Assembly: GCF_000472525.1 (NCBI RefSeq)
Contig: NZ_AWZT01000013.1
Span: forward strand, 82,978-146,977
Length of the DNA stretch: 64,000 nt
From: Paraburkholderia dilworthii
Lineage (GTDB): Bacteria; Pseudomonadota; Gammaproteobacteria; Burkholderiales; Burkholderiaceae
Reading direction: 5' to 3'
Shown: positions 26,170 to 35,906 of the stretch, piece by piece
Layout of the letters: every line of letters starts with the position of its first letter
Position numbering within the stretch: the stretch's first letter is position 1
Program-made: the position numbers and the translations under genes
Notes under the pieces: generated by a model
The model's input: the letters and a program-made list of their open reading frames with translations, nothing else
Database searches by the model: none
What the model was told of the DNA's origin: nothing

Positions 26170-27252
26170 TTAGTCCGCGTCGCCGAGCGAGGCGAGCAAC
26201 TCGGCCTGATGCTCGCTGACGAGCGCACCGATCAGTTCGTCGAGATCACCGTCCATGATCGCGTCGAGGCGATACAGTGTCAGATTGATCCGATGGTCCG
26301 TCAGACGTCCCTGCGGAAAGTTGTAGGTGCGGATTCGCTCCGAGCGGTCGCCCGAGCCGATCAGGCTCTTGCGCGTCGCGGCTTCCTTCGCTTGCTGCTC
26401 GTGCGACTGCTTGTCCTTGATGCGGGCCGCGAGCACCTTCAGCGCGCGGTCCTTGTTCTTGTGCTGCGAGCGGTCGTCCTGACATTCGACGACGATTCCC
26501 GTCGGCAAGTGCGTGACGCGCACAGCCGAATCCGTCTTGTTGATGTGCTGTCCGCCCGCGCCGGACGCGCGGAACGTGTCGATCCGCAGATCGGCCGGAT
26601 TGATTTCGACTTCGCCGATTTCGTCCGCTTCCGGCATCACGGCCACCGTACACGCGGACGTGTGAATACGGCCCTGCGTTTCTGTTGCCGGCACCCGCTG
26701 CACGCGGTGGCCGCCGGACTCGAATTTAAGCTTCGAATACGCGGCTTCGCCGGCGATTCGCACGATCACTTCCTTATAGCCGCCCAGGTCCGATTCGCTC
26801 GCCGACATCATCTCGACCTGCCAGCGATTACGCTCGGCATACCGCAGATACATGCGCAAAAGATCGCCGGCGAACAGCGCGGACTCGTCGCCGCCCGTCC
26901 CCGCACGTATCTCGAGGAAGATGTTGCGGTCGTCGTTCGGGTCTTTCGGCAGCAGCATTTTCTGCAGTTCACCGCCGAGCAGTTCCATGCGGTCGCGCGC
27001 CGCGCGAATTTCCTCTTCCGCGAATTCGCGCATGGAAGCATCGGTCAACAGTTCCTGGGCGGTGGCGGCGTCGTGCATGGCCTGGCGCCATAGCGCGTAC
27101 TGCTCGACGACCGGTCCGAGCTCGGCGTGCTCGCGCGTGAGCTTGCGGTATTGGTCGAGGTTCGCTGTGATGTCCTCTCGGCTCAACAGGTCGTTCAGTT
27201 CGGCCAGCCGCGTAGTCAGCTGGTCGAGCTTGCGTTGCATGCTCGTTTTCAT
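26170..27252 (-). CDS. prfA: Peptide chain release factor 1
   Basis: 360 residues. The tripeptide anticodon PAT (188-190) marks RF1, which reads UAA and UAG; GGQ is at 233-235 ([16 protein letters not shown]). The N-terminal domain is complete. The start at 27252 ([12 protein letters not shown]) is usual in Burkholderia; MQRK at 27240 is a less likely alternative. It is placed between hemA and prmC, the conserved arrangement. Confidence 0.97.
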   Translation of the reverse strand: MKTSMQRKLDQLTTRLAELNDLLSREDITANLDQYRKLTREHAELGPVVEQYALWRQAMHDAATAQELLTDASMREFAEEEIRAARDRMELLGGELQKMLLPKDPNDDRNIFLEIRAGTGGDESALFAGDLLRMYLRYAERNRWQVEMMSASESDLGGYKEVIVRIAGEAAYSKLKFESGGHRVQRVPATETQGRIHTSACTVAVMPEADEIGEVEINPADLRIDTFRASGAGGQHINKTDSAVRVTHLPTGIVVECQDDRSQHKNKDRALKVLAARIKDKQSHEQQAKEAATRKSLIGSGDRSERIRTYNFPQGRLTDHRINLTLYRLDAIMDGDLDELIGALVSEHQAELLASLGDAD

Positions 27253-27370
27253 CGGGCGGGTATCGGAGCGGGCTCCGGCAAGGACGACAACTAGGGAAGT
27301 GGGCGGATGCCCGGGTCAGAAGCACGTCACGAGCCACTTGCGGCGGCGCGGACTGGCGGCGTGCGCGCCG

Positions 27371-28657
27371 CTAACGCTCAGTGGAGCCTGAGTGCTTGTA
27401 GAAGCCGCTCATCAACTCGATGAGCGTGTCGCGGTTTTCGCCGCTCGCGCGGTTGAGCGCGTGGGTGGGGCCGTGAATCAGCTTGTTGGTGAGCGCTTGC
27501 GAAAGCGCCTCGATCACCGCGGCCGGATCGTCGCCGCGCGCGAGCATTTTTTGCGCGCGCTCGACTTCAGCCCGGCGCAGCACGTCGGCTTGAGTGTGCA
27601 TATGACGGATAACCGGCACGATGCTGCGTGCTTCGAGCCACTGCATGAAATTTTGCACGCGCGTTTCGATGATCGCTTCGGCCTGCGCAACCGCGGCCTG
27701 CCGCGACGCATTGCCTTCGCGGACGATTGCACCGAGGTCGTCGACGGTGTACAGGAACACATCTTCGAGCTTGCCGACTTCCGGTTCGATGTCGCGCGGA
27801 ACCGCCAGATCGACCATGAAAATGGGCCGATGGCGGCGCGCTTTCACCGCGCGCTCGACTGCGCCCAGGCCGATGATCGGCAAGGTGGAAGCCGTGCATG
27901 ACACGATGATGTCGAACTCGTGCATGCGGGTGGGCAGTTCCGACAGCGGAATGGCTCGGCCGTTGAAGCGCTCGGCGAGCCGCGTGCCGCGCTCCGCGGT
28001 GCGGTTCGCAACCACGAGTTCACGCGGCTGCTGCGCGGCGAAGTGAGTGGCACACAACTCGATCATTTCGCCCGCGCCGATAAACAGCACGCGCTGGTTC
28101 GACACCTTGTCGAAGATCCGCTGAGCCAGCCGCACGGCGGCGGCGGCCATCGAAACCGACTGCGCGCCGATTTCCGTCGTGCTGCGGACTTCCTTCGCGA
28201 CGGCAAACGTGCGTTGGAACAACTGGTTCAGATAGGTGCCGAGCGCGCCTGCTTCAGACGCCGTGCGCACGGCGTCCTTCATTTGCCCCACGATTTGGGT
28301 CTCGCCGAGCACCATTGAATCGAGGCCCGAGGCGACGCGAAACGCGTGGCGCACGGCTTCTGACTGCGGCAGCGCGTAGACGTGCGGCGCGAGTTCCTCG
28401 ATGGGCAGGTTGTGATATCTGGAAAGCCACTGAATCGCGGCTCCACGCGCGGCCTGGTCGTCGGTCGCGCAATAGAGCTCGGTGCGATTGCAGGTGGACA
28501 GGATTGCTGCTTCGGGCGCCGAGCGGGATGTGGTTCCGAGCCACACGCTTTTGAACGTGTCCAGTGCGGGCTTGATCTGTTCGAGCGGAAACGCCACGCG
28601 TTCGCGCAAGGCGACAGGCGCAGTGTGGTGATTAATTCCGATCGTTAGGAGCTGCAT
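27371..28657 (-). CDS. hemA: Glutamyl-tRNA reductase
   Basis: 428 residues. The catalytic Cys56 is in [27 protein letters not shown] opens the N-terminal domain, and [18 protein letters not shown] is the NADPH site. The C-terminal dimerisation helices are complete. The enzyme reduces Glu-tRNA to glutamate-1-semialdehyde, the committed step of C5 haem synthesis. A TATAAT on the minus strand lies about 30 nt upstream of the ATG. First gene of the hemA-prfA-prmC-grxD-ubiX cluster. Confidence 0.96.
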   Translation of the reverse strand: MQLLTIGINHHTAPVALRERVAFPLEQIKPALDTFKSVWLGTTSRSAPEAAILSTCNRTELYCATDDQAARGAAIQWLSRYHNLPIEELAPHVYALPQSEAVRHAFRVASGLDSMVLGETQIVGQMKDAVRTASEAGALGTYLNQLFQRTFAVAKEVRSTTEIGAQSVSMAAAAVRLAQRIFDKVSNQRVLFIGAGEMIELCATHFAAQQPRELVVANRTAERGTRLAERFNGRAIPLSELPTRMHEFDIIVSCTASTLPIIGLGAVERAVKARRHRPIFMVDLAVPRDIEPEVGKLEDVFLYTVDDLGAIVREGNASRQAAVAQAEAIIETRVQNFMQWLEARSIVPVIRHMHTQADVLRRAEVERAQKMLARGDDPAAVIEALSQALTNKLIHGPTHALNRASGENRDTLIELMSGFYKHSGSTER

Positions 28658-28683
28658 TCTGGAGCGCTATGGTTTAGCCCAAT

Positions 28684-28689
28684 ATTATA
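28684..28689 (-). promoter_or_regulatory. -10 element for hemA
   Basis: A perfect TATAAT on the minus strand, inferred start near 28677 and a 5' UTR of about 20 nt. No good -35 is visible at 16-18 bp. Confidence 0.5.
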
Positions 28690-28739
28690 GCGTTTTCACG
28701 ATTCTTACATTGTGCCGCGCGTCAGCCGGGACCAAGGCC

Positions 28740-29450
28740 TCAACTGGAACCGGCAAGGGCTTCCGGCGCGAAAGCGTCCAGCTGATACCCGTAACCGTAA
28801 AGCGGCGTGAGCGAATAGCCGAATTCCGGGCGCAGTTCGAGCTTGGACCGCACACGCGACGCGTGCGTGTCGACGGTGCGCGACTTTACGTCGCGGCGGC
28901 GCGCCCACACCGTTTCGAGAATGTGTGCGCGCGACACGGGCCTCGACAGATTCGTGAACAGCAGCAGCGCGAAGCGGAACTCCTTCGGTGTCAGCATGGC
29001 CGTGCGGTGACGGAACGTCACCGCGAAGTTGGCGGTATCGAACGCATAGCCGCGGATCACGTCGTGCCGGCGGTTGGGCGGCCGGCGCAGTCCCGCGCGG
29101 CGCAGCAGCGCGTCGACGCGCGCGAGCATCTCGGGGCCGCGGACCGGTTTGGCCAGACAGTCGTCGGCGCCGGCGTGGAGCGCGGCGACGATCTGGCTTT
29201 CGCGCGGCTCCGTTATCAGCACGATGACGGGCAGGCTCGGCAGGATGGACCGGGCGCTCGCAATCACGTCTTCGGCGGAACGGTCGCCGGTCCAGTTTTC
29301 GGTGATCAGCAGATCGAAGAATTGATCGGCGGCCTGGTCGAAAAAAGGGGCGCTGCTGGTGAAGTGCTGACACCCGTGGCCGCCGGCGAAAATCAGCCGT
29401 GTGACGAGTTTGGCGTGTCTCGGGTCCGGCTCGATGAGGGCGATTCGCAT
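28740..29450 (-). CDS. OmpR-family response regulator with a non-canonical receiver
   Basis: 236 residues: receiver domain 1-118 and winged-helix domain about 130-230 (LTPKEFRFALLLFTNLSRPVSRAHILETVW, RTVDTHASRVRSKLEL, GYGYQLD). The acidic pocket is E8/D10, the switch T80 and K101 are present, but the phospho-acceptor Asp is replaced by Glu51 (FDLLITENWTGD). No histidine kinase is adjacent. It may therefore be locked in an active-like state or be regulated without phosphorylation. The codon at 29300-29298 is GAA in the sequence. Confidence 0.85.
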   Translation of the reverse strand: MRIALIEPDPRHAKLVTRLIFAGGHGCQHFTSSAPFFDQAADQFFDLLITENWTGDRSAEDVIASARSILPSLPVIVLITEPRESQIVAALHAGADDCLAKPVRGPEMLARVDALLRRAGLRRPPNRRHDVIRGYAFDTANFAVTFRHRTAMLTPKEFRFALLLFTNLSRPVSRAHILETVWARRRDVKSRTVDTHASRVRSKLELRPEFGYSLTPLYGYGYQLDAFAPEALAGSS

Positions 29451-29585
29451 GCGCGCGTTGAGTTTGACGACGGCCAGAAACCAGGCTGTTCCGTAAGGCC
29501 TACAGCTTGCCTAACATCACCCCGACCCCTAAACTCAACCGCTGTGCGGAAAGCGCCGTGCTGATTTTTTGAGAAAGAGACAAAA

Positions 29586-29651
29586 ATGCTAGCTGTCGTC
29601 GAGCCTCGCGCCTATGAGACAAATCCGAAACTGCGCGAGACCGGCCGCTGA
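29586..29651 (+). CDS. Possible 21-codon leader ORF
   Basis: ATG at 29586, behind AGAAAGAGACAAAA, opens a 21-codon frame (MLAVVEPRAYETNPKLRETGR). Its TGA overlaps the ATG of the next ORF (TGATG). It has no known domain. The arrangement suggests translational coupling to the membrane protein downstream, which has no ribosome site of its own. Confidence 0.4.
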   Translation: MLAVVEPRAYETNPKLRETGR

Positions 29652-29923
29652 TGGGTTGGCCCGGAATCGTAGTGCTGGGAGCCGCAATTGGCTTCGCGGG
29701 GTGGTGGCTGCATCCGCTGCGCCGCTTGAACCGCTTAAACCGCTCGGGCCGCGCCCGCTTGTGGGTGGCAGTGCTTGCCGGCGTACTGGGCGCGAGCGTC
29801 GCGCGCATGGCCGGCAATGTGATTGGTCTTTTCCATGACGGTGAGACGCTCGAATGGCCCGTTTGCACGGCCGTCGCCATGATCGCCGTCGCCGTAACGG
29901 TCGGCTTGCTTTCCCGTCGATGA
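29651..29923 (+). CDS. Small three-helix membrane protein, unknown function
   Basis: 90 residues with three hydrophobic segments: 3-20 (WPGIVVLGAAIGFAGWWL), about 37-55 (WVAVLAGVLGASVARMAGN) and 69-86 (VCTAVAMIAVAVTVGLLS). A basic loop (HPLRRLNRLNRSGRAR) sits between the first two, as in an inside-positive membrane protein. Size and glycine-rich helices resemble the GlsB/YeaQ/YmgE type, but I cannot confirm it. It is followed after 19 nt by the aminopeptidase gene, so they may be co-transcribed. Confidence 0.6.
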   Translation: MGWPGIVVLGAAIGFAGWWLHPLRRLNRLNRSGRARLWVAVLAGVLGASVARMAGNVIGLFHDGETLEWPVCTAVAMIAVAVTVGLLSRR

Positions 29924-29942
29924 ACATTTGCAGGTGACTTCC

Positions 29943-31757
29943 ATGAATGCCCGACTGCCCCAAACCTTCCCCATTCCCGAACGGCTCGCCAGCTTGCGCA
30001 GCGCGATGGCGCGCGAAGGCGTCGCTGCTTACCTCGTGCCGTCGGCGGATCCGCATTTGTCCGAATATCTGCCTGGGCGTTGGCAGGGCCGGGAATGGCT
30101 TTCCGGCTTCACCGGCTCGGCGGGCACGCTCGTCGTCACGGCAGACTTCGCCGGGGTCTGGACGGACAGCCGCTACTGGGAGCAGGCCAACGCGCAGTTG
30201 GCCGGCACCGGCGTTCAACTCATGAAAATGACCGGCGGTCAGCAAACCGCGCCGCATTTCGACTGGCTCGCGGAAAACGTCGCGTCAGGCGGCACCGTCG
30301 GTGTGGACGGCGCCGTGCTCGGCGTGGCGGCGGCGCGGGCGCTGACGCAAGCGCTCACGGCGCGCGGCGTGAAGCTGCGCACCGACGTCGATCTGTTCGA
30401 CGCAATCTGGCCGCAGCGTCCATCGCTGCCCGGTGCCGCCGTGTTCGAGCACGCGGCGCCGCATGCGAGCGTCGCGCGTTCCGAAAAACTCGCGCAGATT
30501 CGCCGCGCAATGGCAGAGAAGGGCGCGCAATCGCACTTCATTTCCACGCTCGACGACCTCGCATGGCTGCTGAATCTGCGTGGCGCCGACGTCAGCTATA
30601 ACCCGGTCTTCGTCGCGCACGCGCTGATCGGCGAAAACAGCGCGTCGCTTTTCATCGCCGACGGCAAGGTGCCGCAAGCACTTGCCGAAGCCCTCGCGCG
30701 CGACGGCGTCAGCGTCGAACCGTATGCGAAGGCCGCAGACGCGCTCGCTGCGTTGCCGGCCGGCAGCACGCTGCTGATCGACCCGCGCCGTATCACATAC
30801 GGCTCACTGCAATCGGTGCCGTCGACGGTCAAGGTGATCGAAGCGCTCAATCCGTCCACCTTCTTCAAGTCGCGCAAGACCGAGGCCGAGGCGAAGCACG
30901 TGCGCGAAACGATGGAGCAGGACGGCGCCGCGCTCGCGGAATTCTTCGCTTGGTTCGAAAGAGCGCTTGGTCGCGAGACCATCACCGAATTGACTATCGA
31001 CGAACGTCTGACGGCGGCACGCGCGCGTCGTCCGGGCTTTGTGTCGCTGAGCTTTGCGACTATTGCGGGCTTCAACGCGAACGGCGCGATGCCGCACTAT
31101 CGCGCCACCAGCGAATCGCATTCGGTGATCGAAGGCAACGGCCTGTTGCTGATCGACTCCGGCGCGCAGTATCTGAGCGGCACCACCGACATCACGCGCG
31201 TCGTCCCGATCGGTACGATCAGCGACGAACAGCGGCGCGATTTCACCATCGTGCTGAAAGGCACGATGGCTTTGTCGCGTGCCAGGTTCCCGCGCGGCAT
31301 CCGTTCGCCGATGCTCGACGCAATCGCTCGCGCGCCGATCTGGGAAGCCGGCGCCGATTACGGTCACGGCACGGGTCATGGGGTCGGTTATTTTCTGAAC
31401 GTGCACGAAGGCCCGCAAGTCATCTCGCACTACGCGCCGGCCGAACCGTGGACGGCGATGGAAGAAGGCATGATCACCTCGGTCGAACCGGGCATTTATC
31501 GGCCGGGCAAGTGGGGCGTGCGCATTGAAAACCTCGTGCTGAACGTGCCGGCCGTCCAGACGGAATTCGGTGACTTCCTGAAGTTCGAAACGCTAACGCT
31601 GTGCCCGATCGACACGCGTTGTCTCGACCTGTCGCTGCTGCGCGACGACGAGCGCGCGTGGCTGAATGCCTATCACGAGACGGTGCGCGCGCGCCTCGCG
31701 CCCCATGTTTCCGGCGAGGCGAAAGCGTGGCTGGAGCTGCGCACGCAGCCGATCTGA
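29943..31757 (+). CDS. Aminopeptidase P family metallopeptidase (M24B)
   Basis: 604 residues, the three-domain long form: two creatinase-N-like domains (1-310) and a C-terminal pita-bread catalytic domain. The binuclear metal ligands are in LLLIDSGAQYLSGTTDITRVVP (two Asp), GHGTGHGVGYFLNVHEGP (His) and EEGMITSVEPGIYRPGKWGVRIEN (two Glu). It cleaves N-terminal residues before proline. It is longer than E. coli PepP (about 440) and resembles eukaryotic cytosolic X-prolyl aminopeptidase. Start at 29943 behind CAGGTGACTTCC. Confidence 0.92.
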   Translation: MNARLPQTFPIPERLASLRSAMAREGVAAYLVPSADPHLSEYLPGRWQGREWLSGFTGSAGTLVVTADFAGVWTDSRYWEQANAQLAGTGVQLMKMTGGQQTAPHFDWLAENVASGGTVGVDGAVLGVAAARALTQALTARGVKLRTDVDLFDAIWPQRPSLPGAAVFEHAAPHASVARSEKLAQIRRAMAEKGAQSHFISTLDDLAWLLNLRGADVSYNPVFVAHALIGENSASLFIADGKVPQALAEALARDGVSVEPYAKAADALAALPAGSTLLIDPRRITYGSLQSVPSTVKVIEALNPSTFFKSRKTEAEAKHVRETMEQDGAALAEFFAWFERALGRETITELTIDERLTAARARRPGFVSLSFATIAGFNANGAMPHYRATSESHSVIEGNGLLLIDSGAQYLSGTTDITRVVPIGTISDEQRRDFTIVLKGTMALSRARFPRGIRSPMLDAIARAPIWEAGADYGHGTGHGVGYFLNVHEGPQVISHYAPAEPWTAMEEGMITSVEPGIYRPGKWGVRIENLVLNVPAVQTEFGDFLKFETLTLCPIDTRCLDLSLLRDDERAWLNAYHETVRARLAPHVSGEAKAWLELRTQPI

Positions 31758-31793
31758 ACGCGGTAACCGCAACCGCATAGCTACGGAGAGCGC

Positions 31794-32417
31794 ATGGCCA
31801 TCAAGGCAGTCGTGTTCGATTTCGGCGGCGTGCTGATCGACTGGAGTCCCGAGTATCTTTACCGGCAACTGATTGCCGACGAAGCCGAGCGACGCTGGTT
31901 TCTGACTCACGTCTGCTCGATGGAATGGGTCATTCGCCAGGACGGCGGCCAGCCGATCGCCGAGGCGACGGAAGAGCTTGTCGCGCAGTTTCCCGATCAC
32001 GAAGCGCTGATCCGCGCGTTCTACGAGCGGTGGCACGAGATGGTGGCCGGCGTGCTGGAAGAGGGCGTGGCGATCATGGAAAAGCTCGAAGCCGCAGACG
32101 TCCCGCTCTTCGGCCTGACGAACTGGTCGGCGGAGACGTTTCCATATGCGTGGGAGCATTATCCGGTGCTGCGGCGCTTTCGGGATATCGTCGTATCGGG
32201 TCGCGTGGGGCTGGTCAAGCCCGATCCGGCGATTTTCGCGGCAATGCGCGAACGGATCGACGCGCAAATGCCAGGCGTGCAGCCGAGTGAACTCGTGTTT
32301 ATCGACGACAACCCGAAGAACGCCGAGGCCGCCACCGCACTCGGCTGGCATGGTGTGCATCACACCAACGCCGCGCAAACAGAAGCGAAACTGCGCGAAC
32401 TGGGCTTGCCGCTCTGA
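31794..32417 (+). CDS. HAD-family hydrolase, YihX-like
   Basis: 207 residues. HAD motifs I VVFDFGGVLIDWSPE (nucleophile in DFGG), II GLTNWS, III KPDP and IV VFIDDNPKN are intact. The DFGGVL...LTNWS combination is typical of the YihX/haloacid-dehalogenase-like phosphatases (E. coli YihX acts on alpha-D-glucose-1-phosphate). Substrate here unknown. It lies 36 nt after the aminopeptidase gene, same strand, with a GGAG ribosome site. Confidence 0.88.
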   Translation: MAIKAVVFDFGGVLIDWSPEYLYRQLIADEAERRWFLTHVCSMEWVIRQDGGQPIAEATEELVAQFPDHEALIRAFYERWHEMVAGVLEEGVAIMEKLEAADVPLFGLTNWSAETFPYAWEHYPVLRRFRDIVVSGRVGLVKPDPAIFAAMRERIDAQMPGVQPSELVFIDDNPKNAEAATALGWHGVHHTNAAQTEAKLRELGLPL

Positions 32418-32543
32418 CGAGGCGGACGCTGCGCGGGCGGGAACGACCAGCGATTCGAGTTAGTGCTTTTTCCGCGTGGCGTCGGTATCGGCCGCAGCGT
32501 CAGCATCGACGTTAACCGCAACGCGCTTCCCATACCGCGAAGC

Positions 32544-33668
32544 CTACTGCCCGAGTAAATTCTTCAAAGCATTGCCGAGGCCTTTTACGGTTTCGCCCGC
32601 GCCTTTGGCCACGCCTTCGACACTGACGCCCAACGCTTTCGCGAAGCCTGCGGCGATGCGGGTCGTCAAGCCTTCCTGCACTGAGAATTTCGGGTCACGC
32701 AAGTTGCCGTCGAGTACGAAGTGCAACGTAATGTCGCCATTGTGAGTCTTCAATGCGGCGACTGCGGCTTTTGTCGGAATGGACATGAAGGTGTCGAGCG
32801 GATTGCCGGAGTCGGCCAGTTGCAGCTCGTGGACCGTTATCGTGCCGGGCGCATGCAATTGATAGTTGCGCACCGACGACTCGATGCTCATGTCGACCGT
32901 ACCGCCCGTCACCTGCGCCTGCGCTCCGGCTTTCTTTACGAGATACGGATCGAGCATCACGACGTCGACGCCGCGCAGTGTGCTCGTCGTTTGCGAATCC
33001 TTGCTGGCGATCTTGATCCATCCGCCGAATGTGACCGTGCCCGTGTGCGACGGGCCCTGGATCGTGCCGCGGACATTCACGTTGGTCGGCTCAGCGAGCG
33101 CCGGCAAGTGCACATTGTCGACCGTCGCATTTGCGTTGCTTACCGTCACCTTGTAGGCAGGCGGTCCGACGGTCATATCGTAGAAATGGAACCGGCCCTG
33201 CTCGAAGCTGATGTGATCCACCTGTTTTTCGCGCGGCGCGGAGTTCGCTGCGGCGCCGCTCGCGTCATCATTTGCGCTGGCGACCGACTGGCGCAGATTC
33301 GGCAGCAGACGGATCGCGCCGCTCTGAGTGCGTAGCACCGCCATATCGAAACCGCGCACTACAACGCTGCGAATATGCATGCGCCGCGCGAGCAGATCGC
33401 GGATATCCGGCGTGAGCACGATTTCGTCTGCTCGCAACGGATCGCCGGCCGGCCATCCCGGTGGCGCCTTCGACACAACGTTGCTGAGATGGACCGAGGT
33501 CAGGCCGACATCGATGCTCTGCGCGCTACCCAGCGGACCGAGCGCGGCCACTACGCGCTCTTTCACTTCGCGCTGCGCGTATTGCAGCACGCCGAGCGCA
33601 ATGACGACGAGCAAGACCAGCGCGCTGCCCACGGCAACGACCCAGCGTTGGCCCTTCGACATCGACAT
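32544..33668 (-). CDS. AsmA/DUF748-like inner-membrane-anchored protein
   Basis: 374 residues from the ATG at 33668, which follows CAGGAGGAGGTGGAC; an upstream reading adds 36 residues without a signal. A signal-anchor helix (WVVAVGSALVLLVVIALGVL, residues about 9-28) leads to a periplasmic repeat-beta structure: LTSVHLSNVVSKAPPG, DEIVLTPDIRDLLARRMHIRSVVVRGFDMAVLRTQSG. That pattern is typical of AsmA-like/DUF748 proteins, the family involved in lipid transport to the outer membrane. Near the C-terminus is an Ala/Gly-rich amphipathic segment. The exact role is unknown. Confidence 0.75.
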   Translation of the reverse strand: MSMSKGQRWVVAVGSALVLLVVIALGVLQYAQREVKERVVAALGPLGSAQSIDVGLTSVHLSNVVSKAPPGWPAGDPLRADEIVLTPDIRDLLARRMHIRSVVVRGFDMAVLRTQSGAIRLLPNLRQSVASANDDASGAAANSAPREKQVDHISFEQGRFHFYDMTVGPPAYKVTVSNANATVDNVHLPALAEPTNVNVRGTIQGPSHTGTVTFGGWIKIASKDSQTTSTLRGVDVVMLDPYLVKKAGAQAQVTGGTVDMSIESSVRNYQLHAPGTITVHELQLADSGNPLDTFMSIPTKAAVAALKTHNGDITLHFVLDGNLRDPKFSVQEGLTTRIAAGFAKALGVSVEGVAKGAGETVKGLGNALKNLLGQ

Positions 33669-33979
33669 GTCCACCTCCTCCTGGCCGCCGCAATGCACGG
33701 CGTGGCTGCAACTGCGCGCCTTCCTGGCCCGTTCGCGCGCGGACGATAGATAACACGCCGGGTCAGCAATGCGCATGCCGTGTCGTCAGCCGCCGAGGTT
33801 TGGCGTTTGTAGCCGCTATGGACGTGATGTTCGCTGCTGAGCGAATCGCGAGCAGCGCGACGACGCTGCCTGCACAAAAGGAGATAAGGAAGCGCAGGCC
33901 GCGCTGATGCAGACGGCCGCAACGCAACCCACCCGTCTCCCGACGGGCAAGCTGCGGTTACTCCCAGGTGCGGCGAGGT
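33669..33979. other. Gap between the AsmA-like gene and ettA
   Basis: 311 bases upstream of the AsmA-like gene. A hairpin CCCGTC-TCCC-GACGGG lies at 33932-33947 near the ettA stop, without a T run. I see no supported gene. Confidence 0.45.
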
Positions 33980-35647
33980 TTAACGCGTAATCGGCTTATA
34001 ACGCAGACGCTTCGGACGCGCGGCTTCTTCGCCCAGGCGTGCGCGCTTGTCCGCTTCATACTCCTGGTAATTGCCGTCGAAGAACGTCACTTGCGAATCG
34101 CCCTCAAACGCGAGAATGTGCGTGGCGATCCGGTCGAGGAACCAGCGATCGTGCGAAATGACCATCACCGAGCCGGCGAATTCCAGCAATGCGTCTTCGA
34201 GCGCGCGCAGCGTTTCGACGTCGAGATCGTTCGACGGTTCGTCGAGCAGCAGCACGTTGCCGCCCGCGATCAGCGTCTTCGCGAGATGCAAACGGCCGCG
34301 CTCGCCGCCCGACAGATTGCCGACGATCTTCTGCTGATCACCACCCTTGAAGTTAAAGCGGCCGATATAAGCACGCGAAGGCGTCTCGTACCTGCCGACG
34401 GTCAGCACATCCGCACCGCCGGAGATCTCTTCGAATACGGTCTTCGAAGAATCCAGCGCGTCGCGGCTTTGATCCACGTACGCGAGCTTCACGGTCGGGC
34501 CTTTCACGATCTCGCCCGAATCCGGCTCTTCGCGTCCGGTCAGCATGCGGAACAGCGTGGACTTACCCGCGCCGTTCGGACCGATGATGCCGACAATGGC
34601 GCCCGCCGGAATCTTGAAGCTGACGTTGTCGAGCAGCAAACGGTCGCCATACGACTTGCTGACATTCTTGAACTCGATCACTTCATTGCCGAGGCGGTCG
34701 CCGACGGGGATGAAGATTTCCTGCGTTTCGTTGCGCTTCTGATAGTCCTGGCTGTTCAGTTCCTCGAAGCGGGCGATACGCGCCTTCGACTTCGCCTGAC
34801 GGCCCTTCGGGTTCTGGCGCACCCACTCCAGTTCCTTCTTGATCGCCTTCTGACGCGCCGATTCCGACGACTCTTCCAGCTTCAGGCGCTCTTCTTTCTG
34901 ATCGAGCCAGCTGCTGTAGTTGCCCTTCCACGGAATGCCGTGGCCGCGGTCGAGTTCGAGAATCCACTCGGCGGCGTTATCGAGGAAGTACCTATCGTGC
35001 GTGACCGCGACGACGGTGCCCGGAAAGCGCGTGAGGAACTGTTCGAGCCAGTCGACCGATTCGGCGTCCAGGTGGTTGGTCGGCTCGTCGAGTAGCAGCA
35101 TGTCCGGCTTTTCGAGCAGCAGCTTGCACAGCGCAACGCGGCGCTTTTCGCCGCCCGACAGATGTTCGATCTTCGCGTCCCATGCCGGCAGGCGCAGCGC
35201 GTCGGCGGCAATCTCGATCTGCTGTTCGGCGCTGCCGCCGTCGGTTGTTGCGAGGATCGCTTCGTACTTTGCCTGTTCGGCGGCGAGCGCGTCGAAGTCC
35301 GCGTCCGGCTCAGCGTAGGCCGCGTAGATTTCGTCGAGCTTCTTCTGCGCGTTGAACACGTCGCCGAGACCCTCTTCAACGGTTTCGCGCACCGTCTTGT
35401 TCGGATCGAGCTGCGGTTCCTGCGGCAGATAGCCGATGTTCAGGTTCGGCATCGGCGTGGCTTCGCCTTCGATGTCCTTGTCCACACCGGCCATGATGCG
35501 GATCAGTGTCGACTTGCCCGAGCCGTTCAGGCCGAGCAGGCCGATCTTCGCGCCAGGGAAAAAGGACAGCGAGATGTCTTTCAGGATTTGACGCTTGGGC
35601 GGCACGATCTTGCCGACCCGATTCATGGTGAAGACGTATTGGGCCAT
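33980..35647 (-). CDS. ettA: Energy-dependent translational throttle protein EttA (ABC-F)
   Basis: 555 residues with two fused ABC ATPase domains. Walker A: GLNGSGKST (about 39-47) and GPNGAGKST; signatures LSGGEKRRVALC and LSGGERGRLHLAK. The EttA-specific linker contains the arm region EERLKLEESSESARQKAIKKELEWVRQNPKGRQAKSKARI. ABC-F proteins bind the ribosomal E site; EttA gates early elongation according to ATP/ADP. There is no membrane domain. Monocistronic. Confidence 0.95.
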   Translation of the reverse strand: MAQYVFTMNRVGKIVPPKRQILKDISLSFFPGAKIGLLGLNGSGKSTLIRIMAGVDKDIEGEATPMPNLNIGYLPQEPQLDPNKTVRETVEEGLGDVFNAQKKLDEIYAAYAEPDADFDALAAEQAKYEAILATTDGGSAEQQIEIAADALRLPAWDAKIEHLSGGEKRRVALCKLLLEKPDMLLLDEPTNHLDAESVDWLEQFLTRFPGTVVAVTHDRYFLDNAAEWILELDRGHGIPWKGNYSSWLDQKEERLKLEESSESARQKAIKKELEWVRQNPKGRQAKSKARIARFEELNSQDYQKRNETQEIFIPVGDRLGNEVIEFKNVSKSYGDRLLLDNVSFKIPAGAIVGIIGPNGAGKSTLFRMLTGREEPDSGEIVKGPTVKLAYVDQSRDALDSSKTVFEEISGGADVLTVGRYETPSRAYIGRFNFKGGDQQKIVGNLSGGERGRLHLAKTLIAGGNVLLLDEPSNDLDVETLRALEDALLEFAGSVMVISHDRWFLDRIATHILAFEGDSQVTFFDGNYQEYEADKRARLGEEAARPKRLRYKPITR

Positions 35648-35906
35648 TTGCTTGCGAGACGTTGGCGACGCCGGCCGCGAGTGGGCGGGCAGTCGTGGGT
35701 GAATGGGTAACCGGTATCACTGCGGTGTCACGGCGATGTCATGGCCGGCCGGAGTGCCCGGCGCCGGCCGGCGCGGCGTCGAGCGCGGTGTACAGCTCAA
35801 CGACGGCCGCGCGCGGGCCGTGTGCAGATGGCATTGTACTTCGGCGCGAGGACGCGGCGGCAGTGGGGCTTGCGCAGTTTACCTGCCCGGCCCGGATCGC
35901 CGCGAT

